A DNA stretch of 43,617 bases from Candidatus Woesearchaeota archaeon (GTDB lineage: Archaea; Nanobdellota; Nanobdellia; Woesearchaeales; JACPBO01): assembly GCA_016180285.1 (NCBI GenBank), contig JACPBO010000017.1:779-44395 (forward strand), read 5' to 3'. Below, piece after piece: positions 32,448-42,100 of this stretch. The notes under the pieces were generated by a model that worked only from the letters and a program-made list of their open reading frames with translations, was not told the origin of the DNA and searched no databases. Made by a program: the position numbers and the translations under genes. Each line of letters begins with the position of its first letter. The stretch's first letter is position 1.

Positions 32448-35264
32448 TTATCGGGGATGTTTATGCCAAGGATCTATTCTTTTATCTAAAAAATCAGATA
32501 TTATTTCTGCAATCTTAAATACTTTCTCATAAGTATATTGTTCATATCCCCTAAATAAACTGGCATTTCCTGCGGATCGAGCTTTATAAATCTTCTTGAT
32601 TGAGTCATAGTTGATTTTAAATTTTGGCTCTTTCAAAATACGATTATATTCTTCCTCGTTCATTTCTCCAATTATTTTAATTTTGTTATCTATGTTATCT
32701 ATAAGTAACTTCAGTTCATCTAACATTTTTTCATTAGCCCACTTGACACTGGTCTTTGCTTCACCGCTTCTTATACTTTTTTCTGCCGCCTTTTTAGCTT
32801 CAGCGGTTTTCTTCTTTACTTCTTTGATTTCTTTTTCTATTCCTTTTTTGATAACGTCAACAATATACCATTTTGTATCGTGTCCAAATTCTTCTGTATA
32901 GTATTCCTTATTTCCTGGCCTCAAAGCCGCTGCTGTCAGCTGAATATGATAAATCCCTTGCGCATTTTTCGGTATTTCAAATTCTATTTGTACCATTGTC
33001 CCCTTTGCCATAGTTAATTCCATTAAACGCTTGCTATTATCTGCTCTAACATCTATAAAGTCCCCTCCAACCAGCCTTTTGATGTTTAGCCGCCATTGTC
33101 CAGCATTTATCTCTTTGAATTGTCGCGAAGCATCTAATCTTCCGTAATCTATATTACCTGCCTGATCTGTAATATAGCTGCCAACATATTTGTATAAGTT
33201 CACAAAAAGACGAATACGCGCTTTACCACCATCATTTTTTATTTTAAATATCAAATGATCGTATTTATCTCCAGCTGTTAATTTCTGTATTGTTTGGCTA
33301 TCAAGTTCGACTTTAATATTCGGGAGTTCTGTTGGTCCCGGCGGCGTTCCTCTTGGCTTAAGCGGAACAACAACGTCCATTTGGTTTGGATTTGTATCGT
33401 TAATTGTAATAACGTGTGGTGGATTGCCGCCTGGCTGGTCAGTATGTTTTCCTATTTCTGAGTTGCCATTAATATTCACATAACCATTTGCTTTTCCATA
33501 AACAAAATAGTTGCCGTGTGGAACTTCAAATTCAAATTCGCCGTTTGTTAGTCGTCTAAGTTGCGTATTTGTTGGGTACTGTCCTTCTTCTGTTGCGATT
33601 GATACTTCTGAATCAGGGATGGGGCGGTCATTATTTGTTACATCAGCAATCTTGCCTTTTATTTTGCCTGTTTGTACTGGTTGCATTCTCAATGGTACCC
33701 TTACTCTAATTTTTATTTCCTTAAGTTCAATTTTTTCTTGAGGGTATCCTTTTTCATCCATGTGGTTTCCTATCACATCTCTAAACTTAGCATGAACTAT
33801 GATGTTTTTAGTATTCAAGGGCACATTTTCTATCTTAAAATAACCATCATTTTCATTTTCATACTCGCTACCCCCCCATATACTTGTTGCCTCATTACCA
33901 ACTTTTCCACCACTCGATTCTGCCCACACTATCGCACCATTTATTCCTTTTTGTGGAAATTCTTCAGCCAATTCTGAAACTATAACCCTGCCTTCAATAT
34001 ATCCCATTTGTGTTGGAGGAAGAGGAACATCAAGAACAACAAGCACATCTTTTCGTTCTGGATGGGTCTGGTCAAGATCAAAAGGTTCTGCAGGTCTGCC
34101 TCCCATGGTGTGTGTATTTGGCTTTCCTTCTTTTTCAGCGTAAACTACAACTTTAGTTTTTGGTAAAGTTAAATCTTTGAATATAAATTTTCCATTTGCA
34201 TCAGAAGTTTGAGGATCTATCGGTAAAATGTAATAATGATCTGGACCTTGTGTTAAAAGCTTAACTATTGCTCTATCTACGCCTTTATTCATATCATTTT
34301 TATAAACAATCCTTCCTTCTACGAGTCCTTTTACTCCGCCAATTGGCGTCATCTTTATATTATGTATTAACCTGTCTTTGCTTTGAACTGTTATTGGTTG
34401 TGAATTATATTGTTCATAACCTTCTTTCGTTGCTTGAAGCTGGTAAGTACCAGCAGGGATTTGAATATAATAAGTGCCATTAGCATCTGAAGAAAACATG
34501 CCCCCTGTTCCAGAGCATTGTATCCTAGCAAAAGGTACCTTTTCATTAGTGTCATTAATATCTGTAACAACACCATATATTATTCCATAGCCATCTGACG
34601 GTTCAGGCGGCACTGGTGGCGGCGTTGGCTCCTTTTCTTTATCTTCCCCAAACTTAAACCCTCCTGTAAGCGCTGTCAGGATCAAGGCGATCACAAACAG
34701 CACAGCTCCTATAGTTGTGATTGTCCTGTTTTTTGAAATAGAGCCGTACATCACAAGTATGAATGAAATCACCCAAAGCAATGCAGTTAATTTCTTCAGG
34801 TTTGCGTCAAAATCGCCTTCGCCCAAAATGCCCTTGCCCTTTTTCCGCAATGCAAAAAACACAACTGCCAGGATCAGCAATGCAAGCAGAATCCATCCCC
34901 ATGATCCAATTCTGTTTGTGAAAAATCCGGATGCATAGCCGGCTCCGCCTCTTCCCTGCATATAAGAAAACAGGGATAAGGTTGCAATTGCTGAAAGCGA
35001 TAATGCGAATATCTGCCCTGCAGGACCGACACTTCCGCCGCTGGCTTTGAAAAACGGTATATTCTTTGACAGAGCGAAGAATATGGAAAATAAGAAAATA
35101 AATATCACTAAAAACATTATTGTGTAGAAAGCATACTGGTTTTCAACCAATCCGTAGAAGTTCTGGAAGAAATCATTAACAGTCAGGGCATTTGCAAATG
35201 GCATTAAAAGCAGAGACAGCCCTAGTAAAATTGTCAGCTTTGCATTTATTTTATTCAAGCTCAT
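32448..35264 (-). CDS. Large membrane-anchored protein with carboxypeptidase-regulatory-like repeats
   Basis: A 938-residue protein. Residues 1-26 resemble a signal peptide (ending FANA). Transmembrane segments follow at about 45-66, 84-101, 122-140, 160-175 and 181-200. A Pro-rich linker (EPTPPPVPPEPSDG, about 212-225) leads to several beta-sandwich repeats of the carboxypeptidase-regulatory (CarboxypepD_reg/prealbumin-like) type, each with the pattern G-x-V-x-D...A-x-V...T-D-A-N-G-x-Y/F (about 228-310, 313-410, 415-515 and 525-640). Then comes another beta domain (about 640-770) and a charged coiled coil (about 785-860). It is likely a cell-surface or envelope protein. Its start overlaps the stop of a small ribbon-helix-helix gene. 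Confidence 0.82.
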   Translation of the reverse strand: MSLNKINAKLTILLGLSLLLMPFANALTVNDFFQNFYGLVENQYAFYTIMFLVIFIFLFSIFFALSKNIPFFKASGGSVGPAGQIFALSLSAIATLSLFSYMQGRGGAGYASGFFTNRIGSWGWILLALLILAVVFFALRKKGKGILGEGDFDANLKKLTALLWVISFILVMYGSISKNRTITTIGAVLFVIALILTALTGGFKFGEDKEKEPTPPPVPPEPSDGYGIIYGVVTDINDTNEKVPFARIQCSGTGGMFSSDANGTYYIQIPAGTYQLQATKEGYEQYNSQPITVQSKDRLIHNIKMTPIGGVKGLVEGRIVYKNDMNKGVDRAIVKLLTQGPDHYYILPIDPQTSDANGKFIFKDLTLPKTKVVVYAEKEGKPNTHTMGGRPAEPFDLDQTHPERKDVLVVLDVPLPPTQMGYIEGRVIVSELAEEFPQKGINGAIVWAESSGGKVGNEATSIWGGSEYENENDGYFKIENVPLNTKNIIVHAKFRDVIGNHMDEKGYPQEKIELKEIKIRVRVPLRMQPVQTGKIKGKIADVTNNDRPIPDSEVSIATEEGQYPTNTQLRRLTNGEFEFEVPHGNYFVYGKANGYVNINGNSEIGKHTDQPGGNPPHVITINDTNPNQMDVVVPLKPRGTPPGPTELPNIKVELDSQTIQKLTAGDKYDHLIFKIKNDGGKARIRLFVNLYKYVGSYITDQAGNIDYGRLDASRQFKEINAGQWRLNIKRLVGGDFIDVRADNSKRLMELTMAKGTMVQIEFEIPKNAQGIYHIQLTAAALRPGNKEYYTEEFGHDTKWYIVDVIKKGIEKEIKEVKKKTAEAKKAAEKSIRSGEAKTSVKWANEKMLDELKLLIDNIDNKIKIIGEMNEEEYNRILKEPKFKINYDSIKKIYKARSAGNASLFRGYEQYTYEKVFKIAEIISDFLDKRIDPWHKHPR

Positions 35265-35434
35265 TTTAATTTTTTAAGCAATTCCCTGTTTTTTTCTATA
35301 AACTCCTTTAATGCCTTTTCAACAACTTTTGATCTTATCAGGCCCAGTTCCTCACAGAGCAGAGAGAAATCCTCATACGTTGCTTTATCTATCAGAAAAT
35401 TATACCTTTCTTTATTCTTCTTTTCCTTAGGCAT
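35261..35434 (-). CDS. Small ribbon-helix-helix protein (57 aa), coupled to the 938-aa gene
   Basis: A 57-residue frame beginning MPKEKKNKERYNFLIDKATY and continuing EDFSLLCEELGLIRSKVVEK, ALKEFIEKNRELLKKLK. The strand-helix-helix pattern (YNFLID, then GLIRSKVVEKAL) is that of CopG/Arc-type DNA-binding proteins. Its TGA overlaps the ATG of the 938-residue gene (ATGA), so the two are translationally coupled. Three phased ACTTAAT repeats lie just upstream of its start and are a likely autoregulatory operator. It may control expression of the large surface protein. Confidence 0.75.
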   Translation of the reverse strand: MPKEKKNKERYNFLIDKATYEDFSLLCEELGLIRSKVVEKALKEFIEKNRELLKKLK

Positions 35435-35444
35435 TGTGTGTATT

Positions 35445-35504
35445 ATTACTTAATTCTACTTATATTTAAGTTTTATTACTTAATTTAAAGTATTTTAACT
35501 TAAT
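35445..35504. promoter_or_regulatory. Phased ACTTAAT operator repeats before the small RHH gene
   Basis: ATTACTTAAT occurs at 35445-35454 and 35475-35484, and TTAACTTAAT at 35495-35504. Offsets are 30 and 20 bp, whole turns of the helix, so all three lie on one face. This is the arrangement expected for cooperative ribbon-helix-helix binding, and the sites overlap the presumed promoter. Confidence 0.6.
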
Positions 35505-35589
35505 ATTATATATTAATACACACAAAACTTTATAAAGATTTCGGTTTCGTAAAGTAAATTTTTCGATGTACAGTAAACCATATAGTGTG

Positions 35590-35705
35590 AAAAATCCAGC
35601 CATGGCGGAGACGAGGCAGGGGTTGTCCCTGCGGGATGCCGAGTAGGGCAAAACCGAGCAAAGCGAGGTTTTGACCGTCTCCCGCCATGGTTGGCTGGAT
35701 TTTTT
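35590..35705. other. GC-rich structured element (multi-stem inverted repeat)
   Basis: A closing stem of about 23 bp is formed by AAAAATCCAGCC plus ATGGCGGAGAC (35590-35612) and GTCTCCCGCCAT plus GGCTGGATTTTT (35677-35705), with small bulges. Inside are two perfect hairpins, GCAGGG/CCCTGC (35616-35632) and CAAAACC/GGTTTTG (35649-35673). The element is far richer in GC than its surroundings and ends in a T run on either strand. It could be a non-coding RNA with a terminator (a TATA-like ACTTTATAAAG lies at about 35527-35537 on the plus strand) or a MITE-like or dispersed repeat. Confidence 0.6.
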
Positions 35706-35739
35706 AAGCAATATGAGTTGGAATTTCTTTTAAGCCAAA

Positions 35740-36075
35740 TCAGCATGTTGAATGCATTATCGCAGCAACCTTCTTCTTATCCTTCAGAATCGCATTGTAA
35801 GCTTCGCATGCCTCTTTTGTCTTCAGTATGATCAGCTCAATATTTTTCTCTTTCGCAATGTTAATAACTTCATCTCTTACCTCAACTAACCCTGAAAATC
35901 CTATTCCTATAACAACAGCATCAGGCTTTGAGTCAAAGATTTCAAACATGTCCTGCTCTACAACTGCATGATGCTCTACATAATGCCACGGAATGATCTT
36001 ATTGCCTATTATCTTGATATCTCCAAAGCTTTTGCTGTTGATCACAATTGATCCGAATGAACAGGATTGTATCAT
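35740..36075 (-). CDS. Mth938/NDUFAF3-like domain protein
   Basis: A 111-residue protein of the Mth938-like (also NDUFAF3, C6orf125) fold. Features: FGSIVINSKSFGDIKIIGNK, IIPWHYVEHHAVVEQDMFEI, PDAVVIGIGFSGLVEVRDEV, and IELIILKTKEACEAYNAILK. In eukaryotes a relative helps complex I assembly; in archaea the role is unknown. A TATA-like TTTATATTTAA (minus strand, about 36090-36100) is about 20-26 bp before the ATG, so it is likely leaderless. The GC-rich structured element follows its stop. Confidence 0.82.
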   Translation of the reverse strand: MIQSCSFGSIVINSKSFGDIKIIGNKIIPWHYVEHHAVVEQDMFEIFDSKPDAVVIGIGFSGLVEVRDEVINIAKEKNIELIILKTKEACEAYNAILKDKKKVAAIMHSTC

Positions 36076-36108
36076 AAATTGGGAATAGCCATTAAATATA
36101 AAAAGTTA

Positions 36109-36213
36109 TTGAAAATTGTCTGCTCAGCAGCGGGTTTAAGCCCAACAATTTTCAATCCCAAAAACCGCATGATAAATGCCCCTAGCTTAGCCTGAATATC
36201 AAATGCGGTTTTT
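36109..36213. other. Two adjacent hairpins between divergent genes
   Basis: The first hairpin is TTGAAAATTGT (36109-36119)/ACAATTTTCAA (36145-36155), perfect over 11 bp, with smaller stems CTGC/GCAG and GGG/CCC in its loop. The second is AAAAACCGCAT (36160-36170)/ATGCGGTTTTT (36203-36213), also perfect, with a 32-nt loop. They lie between the minus-strand Mth938-like gene and the PAC2 gene, outside both coding regions. A small RNA is one reading; simple transcript-end or regulatory stems are another. I do not see C/D or H/ACA boxes with confidence. Confidence 0.5.
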
Positions 36214-36269
36214 GTTATTGGAAACTTTTATATATTACATACATCAAATTCAATTAAAAAGAGGTTGAA

Positions 36270-36983
36270 ATGGAAATTAAATTAAGCAAAAAGCCTAAAA
36301 ATCCAATAATAATAGAGGGTTTTCCAGGTTTTGGCTTAGTTGGAACAATTGCAACTGAATTTCTGATAGAGCACCTTAAATGCGAGCAGATTGGAAAATA
36401 CTACTTTGATGACCTTCCGGCAACAATTGCAATCCATGACGGCAAGGTTGTTGACCCTATTGGAATATTTTACAATAAAAAATATAATATTGCGATCATC
36501 CATTCAATATCCGCTGTTGCAGGAATGGAATGGAAAGCCGCTGATTTAATCCTCAATGTTGCAAAGCAGCTGGCTGCAAAAGAAGTTATCTGCCTGGAAG
36601 GAGTTGGCGGCCTTAATGCCGGGTTAGGCGAGGAAAACAGGGTTTTCTTCAATTCGAACAATGCAAAAATCAAAAAGGATTTGGAAAGCACAGGAATAAA
36701 AGAGCTGAAAGAAGGCATAATAATAGGCGTTACATCTGCATTGCTTTTAAAATCAGATTTTCCTCTCACATGCATCTTTGCAGAAGCCCATACAAATCTT
36801 CCGGACAGCAGGGCGTCTGCGCAGATAATAAAGGTTCTGGATAAATATCTCAGTTTGGAAGTTGACTACAAGCCATTGCTTGAGCAAGCCCATAAATTCG
36901 AGGAAAAACTAAAAGGCCTGCTTGAAAAGAGCCAGAAGGCGATGACAGACCAGGAAAAGAAGCAGCTCAGCTATGTTGGCTGA
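36270..36983 (+). CDS. PAC2-family protein (proteasome assembly chaperone-like)
   Basis: A 237-residue protein of the PAC2 family. Features: KPKNPIIIEGFPGFGLVGTI at the N terminus, ATEFLIEHLKCEQIGKYYFD, the IAIIHSISAVAGMEWKAADL block, VICLEGVGGLNAG, and IIIGVTSALLLKSDFPLTCI; the last 35 residues are a charged helix. Archaeal PAC2 homologues (PbaA/PbaB) are proteasome-assembly chaperone relatives. CTTTTATATATTA (about 36226-36238) and a GAGGTTG site before the ATG give a short leader. No proteasome genes are in this window. Confidence 0.88.
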   Translation: MEIKLSKKPKNPIIIEGFPGFGLVGTIATEFLIEHLKCEQIGKYYFDDLPATIAIHDGKVVDPIGIFYNKKYNIAIIHSISAVAGMEWKAADLILNVAKQLAAKEVICLEGVGGLNAGLGEENRVFFNSNNAKIKKDLESTGIKELKEGIIIGVTSALLLKSDFPLTCIFAEAHTNLPDSRASAQIIKVLDKYLSLEVDYKPLLEQAHKFEEKLKGLLEKSQKAMTDQEKKQLSYVG

Positions 36984-36991
36984 TGGAAAAT

Positions 36992-37797
36992 TCATTTGAT
37001 GCCAATCATAACCTTCACATCTTTGGGTAAAGAATTAAGTTTTCTTCTTGCTATTGCTTCATAATCCTGTCCTTTGACTTTTGTTTCTGAATAATCGCAC
37101 AACCATAAAAAATGCTCATCAAAACATTTCCAGGGATTATTAGTCTCGAATCCAGAAGATTCTATTGCGTATATGTGTTCTTTCAGCCTTCTCTTACATC
37201 TCGATCGATACAAATAGCTTCAAACCTCATTAGTGGACTATGACTGCATGTCTCCAATACATTTCCCAACAATATTATTTCCAATTCATTTAGTTCTTCA
37301 TACGGTTTGCGAATATTTAGTTCATAATACAACTTTGTTGAATTCATGCATTCTCCATTAAAACTTTCTGCTGCGAGCAAAAGTGCTTTTTTATCTTCAA
37401 CCCAAAGTGTATACTCTTCTTTTACTTTTTTACCAAAAGGGTTCGCTTCAAACTCATAAGAAAGAACTCTCCTAAATCCATTTTCTTCTAGAATAGCCTT
37501 ATAACTTTTCCAAGGCATATTGAAATGGCTATCGCCATTCGCGGTGTATCTTGCTTTTTCAATTTTTCCACTAAGCCTATGTAAAAAAAGAGCTGCTCCT
37601 TGTTCTCCTTTCTCAAACTTATCCCATCCTTTCCCAAACATAATTTCAGAAGCAAGAACAGCATCTTTATATCTCTTTAAAACTGCTAAAGCCAATTTGG
37701 CCCTATATTCTTTCTCGCTTTCACCCCGCACAGGATGGACTTCTAGTTCTGTTGCATACATTTCTAAACTTTTTATATCTGGAAAATCTTGTGGCAT
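36992..37797 (-). pseudogene. Hypothetical gene split by a one-base frameshift
   Basis: Two frames follow one another. The first (37797 down to TGA at 37183-37185) gives 204 residues ending IDRDVREG. The second, in another frame, overlaps it by about 30 bp and continues to 36992. If one base is missing in the GAAGGCTGAAAG sequence around 37183-37190, the product reads on as VREGLKEHIYAIESSGFETN and NPWKCFDEHFLWLCDYSETK, ending DVKVMIGIK, about 267 residues. The N-terminal part has GDSHFNMPWKSYKAILEENG. I recall a similar continuous arrangement in uncharacterised archaeal proteins. ATTTATAAAG (about 37821-37831) gives a leaderless start. The break is either a true mutation or a sequencing error. 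Confidence 0.7.
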
Positions 37798-37915
37798 TTT
37801 ATAATAAATAACAATAATGCCTTTATAAATCTTTCGTTTTTACTACTACTCTTTAGTAATTATGGATAAGCGAGACATATTTTTGGTATTATGGAATAAT
37901 TCAAAGTATTACCTT

Positions 37916-38662
37916 TTAAGATGAACCCTTCCCCTTATTCAGCCTTGCAAATATTACCCCAACAACAGTCAGCGCTATCCCGATCGCAACCAGCACAATA
38001 AAATCCGCAGCTATGTTGCCTGAAAGCTTTGATATTACCGGCAGAAGCGCTGCGTTTTCTTTTGGCAAAAGCAAATTAGTTAAAAATCCCACTATAAAGA
38101 ATGTTGCTCCAATAGTTAAGCAGCGAATTCCGATGCTTCTCACTTCTTTAAACCATTTTTCCGCGATAAGAATGGATATTGCTGCAAAAACTATAGTGAT
38201 AATGAGAAAAATATTAAAAAGATTCCAGAACATTGCATTTGTTGACGCATTAAACAAAACAAGCATATTGCTTTTATCCGGCTTTGCAAGGCATTCAACA
38301 AGGGAGCAGTCATATTTTTTATTGTAAAGAGAGTCAAACAAAGACATTATAATAAGATTCATCAATCCAGAAGGAGGAGTTGCATTTAGCTCTGCGCAAT
38401 TCACTGAAACCATCATTCCTGAGAATTCCCGCTCTATTGCTTCCTTGTTTCCGCATTCCTGCACCAGCTGCGCATGCGCTTCCTCCAGATTTGCCTCCCC
38501 GATTCCCTGCTGAAGCTGCGCTGTCAGAATGTCATTTATCACCGGCTTTATAGCATCCTTATTTGTTAGCTGCGCAAAGGAAACAAGAAAGATTGTTAAA
38601 AATAAAGCAATCACAAAAACAAGCTTTACAATGAATCTTAAAAATCCCTTCCAAAACACCAT
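37916..38662 (-). CDS. Membrane protein with large extracytoplasmic loop
   Basis: A 248-residue protein. The first segment (FIVKLVFVIALFLTIFLVSF, about residues 9-30) is a signal anchor. A loop of about 110 residues follows with several cysteines (QECGNKEAIE, VNCAEL, DCSLVECLAKP), suggesting disulfides outside the cell. Three more helices follow (about 148-170, 180-205 and 220-240). I do not recognise a family. ATG 38662 is chosen because AAATATATAAA (about 38682-38692) is about 26 bp upstream; a TTG at 38680 is also in frame. Confidence 0.7.
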   Translation of the reverse strand: MVFWKGFLRFIVKLVFVIALFLTIFLVSFAQLTNKDAIKPVINDILTAQLQQGIGEANLEEAHAQLVQECGNKEAIEREFSGMMVSVNCAELNATPPSGLMNLIIMSLFDSLYNKKYDCSLVECLAKPDKSNMLVLFNASTNAMFWNLFNIFLIITIVFAAISILIAEKWFKEVRSIGIRCLTIGATFFIVGFLTNLLLPKENAALLPVISKLSGNIAADFIVLVAIGIALTVVGVIFARLNKGKGSS

Positions 38663-38771
38663 TCTAAGTTTACATGACAAGAAATATATAAACCTTTGCA
38701 GAATCTCAGAAAGTTATTGAAGAATTCTGTATGTAATTATTGGTATCTGCGCTTTAAAAAAGAACGTAAAA

Positions 38772-39065
38772 TTAGTTATCTTCAGGAATAATTATGTTTT
38801 GAGCTGCACCAAATTGAACTAAAAGAACAGGAATTTTTTTCTCTAATGCTTCTTTTGTCATATTCTTTAACCCATCAATGTGGATGTTGTATGCCCTCAT
38901 TTCTCCATTAACAAAAAGACCCCAACTTCCCCTCCAGGAACCATCAGGAATGCTTTTCTGCATTATAGCTTCAATTTCTTTAAGTGCTCGATAATTTGGT
39001 ATTTGATCTGGTCGGTATTTCATATCAAGTTCATTATCAGGTACTAATTGATATTCATCATCCAT
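38772..39065 (-). CDS. Hypothetical protein (97 aa)
   Basis: A short soluble protein. ATG 39065 is chosen because GGAGGCAATAAA precedes it; the frame continues upstream to 39179 but would overlap leuS. Contents: MDDEYQLVPDNELDMKYRPD, YRALKEIEAIMQKSIPDGSW, RGSWGLFVNGEMRAYNIHID and KKIPVLLVQFGAAQNIIIPE. No family is recognised. It lies 106 bp after leuS on the same strand with a TATA-like ATTTATAAATAAAA (about 39136-39149) in between, so it has its own promoter and a leader of roughly 50 nt. Confidence 0.65.
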   Translation of the reverse strand: MDDEYQLVPDNELDMKYRPDQIPNYRALKEIEAIMQKSIPDGSWRGSWGLFVNGEMRAYNIHIDGLKNMTKEALEKKIPVLLVQFGAAQNIIIPEDN

Positions 39066-39171
39066 TTTATTGCCTCCAAAATCTCCCATAATTCGCTGGA
39101 GTGATTTACTGCCCCTTTCTCTTTGACAAAATATTATTTTATTTATAAATCTGTTGGCTAAGCGTGCATAT

Positions 39172-42100
39172 TTATTCAACTAAAATCGCAGCTTTTCCAG
39201 GCGCTGCATTGTTCGCCTTCTGCTCTTTGGAATCCTCTGCATTTACAACTTCAATCCCGCAGTTAAATTCTTTTTCAATCGCTTCCTTGTTTTTCTCCAA
39301 AGCTTCAAACTCTGTTTTCTGATCCAATACAATAACAGGCATCTTTCCCATATCCTTCACAACAGCAGGGATTATTTTTGAAACTTCGGCTCCATGCTGT
39401 TTAAAATCTTTCATCAAAACACTCATCAACTCCCTTACATCATGCGTTTTCTTAAGTTCTTTTTTCAGCGTTTTAAAGAAATCATACTTCCATTTATGGC
39501 TTATGATTAATGTTATCCTGCCAGGTTTTTCTTTTTTAATAAGCGTTAAAACATTTCTTGCATCTGAAATGGTATTCCTGACAAAGTTCTCAGAAGCATC
39601 TAAGCTTTCATCAATGTATTTCTCGTTATAAGAAGGCCATTCTGCCAAAGAAACAAACCCTTTATTTCCCATCATCTCCCATAATTCTTCTGCCAGATGC
39701 GGCGCAAAAGGCTGCAGCATCTTGATAAAAGCTTCAGCAGCTTCTTTCGATGCGCTGTACTTTGCAAGGTGATCGAAATAGTCTGAAAGCCGTATTATTG
39801 CTGTATTGAATTCAAGGGCATCCATGTGATCTGTAACATCCCTTATTGTTTTGTGCATCTTATTCAATAATTCTTTTGAGCTTTCCTTTGAAAGCTTTGC
39901 TTCTGAGACAAAAGAATAGATTTTATTCACAAGCCTATACATCCCCTCTATTCCCTGGTCGCTCCATTCAACTTCCTTGTCCGGAGAAGCGACAAACAAT
40001 AAAAACAATCGCGCCGTGTCTATTCCGTATTTCTGGGCAATCTCTTCCTGCGTTACAACATTGCCCCTGCTTTTGCTCATCACAAAGCCGCCTTTGTGCA
40101 GCATCCCCTGGTTAAACAAGCGGGGAGCAGGCTCGTCAAAATTTACCAATCCCAAATCGCGCAAAAACTTTGTAAAGAACCTGAAATAAATCAAATGCAT
40201 GCATGCATGCTCCTTTCCCCCGATATACAAATCAATCGGCATCCAATAGGCCGCTTTCTTTTTATCAAAGATCTCTTTTTCATTTTTTGGATCGCAATAT
40301 CTCAGGAAATACCAGCTTGAATCAATAAAAGTGTCCATCGTATCCGTTTCTCTTCTTGCCTTTCCCTTGCATCCGGGGCATTTTGTGTTTACAAATTCGC
40401 TGACATTTTCCAGCGGATTTCCTTTTCCGCCAAACTCGACATTTTCAGGAAGCCTGACTGGCAGCTCTTTTTCCGGAACAGGCACAATGCCGCACTTCTC
40501 GCAGTAAACAATTGGGATCGGGCAGCCCCAGAATCTCTGCCTTGAAATCAGCCAGTCTCTTAACTTGTACTGCACAGTTTTCTTTCCAATGCCCTCTTTC
40601 TCTAAAAATTTGTTTATCTCAGGAATCGCTTCTTTATTGTTCATATCATTGAATCTGCCTGAATTGACAAGATAGCCCTCTCCAATAAAAGCCCTCGACA
40701 TCTTATCTGCATTCAGCTCATACTCTCTTGGGTTAATTACAGCCTTTATTGGAATCTTGAATTTCTTTGCAAAATCAAAATCTCTTTGATCATGAGCCGG
40801 AACAGCCATTATTGCGCCAGTTCCGTAATCAAGCAGAACAAAATTTGCAATGTAAATCGGGATCTCGGCATTTGTCAATGGGTTTATTGCATACCTTCCG
40901 ATAAACATTCCTTCTTTTTCTTTGTCTTCAGCTGTTCTTGTAAATCTGTCTTCTATCACAACCTTTTCTATGAACTTCTTGACATCTGCCTCATACCTTG
41001 TTCCCTTTACAAGCTCCAGAACTTTTGGATGCTCAGGAGCATAAACCATGAATGTAACTCCGTATAATGTATCCGCCCTTGTTGTAAATATTGGGATTTT
41101 TTCTAAGCATCGATTAAGAACGTCTGGTTCTTTCTCTCCGCATATATGACTTGCCTCAGCTTTAAAATCAAAAATAACGCCGCCAATAACTTTTTTTATT
41201 TTATCTGCTCTCTCTGGAGGCAAAGCATAATCATTTTTAGCCCTAAGTATTGCAATATCTTTTACATTTTTTTTGATTTTGTCAAAATCAAACTTCCAGT
41301 TGAAAGTTTCATCGAAAGGCCTTTTCTTATCTTTAAATTTTGGCTCGATAAATCCGGCAGCCAAAATTAGCTTTTTAATAGGTTTTTCTAATCTTTCAAG
41401 AATCTTTAATGCTACTGCAGCTCCCAAGCTGTGCCCCAATAAAACAGTATTTTCATCAAATCTCTCATTTTTTAAAACATATTCAGCTTGTTTTATAACA
41501 TCAGGATTATCAGTATCAGGCAAATTAGGAACATTAACTTTATATCCTTTGCCTTCAAGTTCTTTTCTAAGCCATGGGAAAAAAAGTGCATCAGGCGAAC
41601 CAGCATATCCGTGAATCAAAACATAATTATTATCTGTCTTAATTTCAAAATCAACCAATGTTCCTTCGCTTCTTCCGATCCAGTTGCGCTGCATTGTCTT
41701 TACATCTTCACTCCATTGCAGCCCATCAATATCCTTAAGCAATTCTTCAGCGTAATCTGTTATCTTGAAGAACCACTGCTCCAGATCCCTTACTTCAACA
41801 TTTGTATCCTCATGCCTCCAGCATTTGCCGTCATGCACCTGCTCATTTGCCAGAACAGTGGCGCATTTAGGGCACCAGTTGACAACGGATTTTTTCCTGA
41901 AAGCTAATCCTTTTTCAAACATTTTCAGGAAGATCCACTGGTCCCATTTGTAATACTCAGGAGTATGAGATGCAATAACCCTGCTCCAATCATAGCTCAA
42001 TCCAAGCTCTTTCTGCTGCCTTATGAAATTTTTAATAGCATCTTCGGTGAATATCTTGGGATGCGACTTGGCTTTTATTGCAGCGTTTTCAGCCGGCAAT

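Noticed and set aside
40070-40087. The VMSKS in place of KMSKS in LeuRS as a defect
   Set aside because: Bacterial LeuRS enzymes such as that of Thermus commonly have VMSKS; it is not an anomaly.
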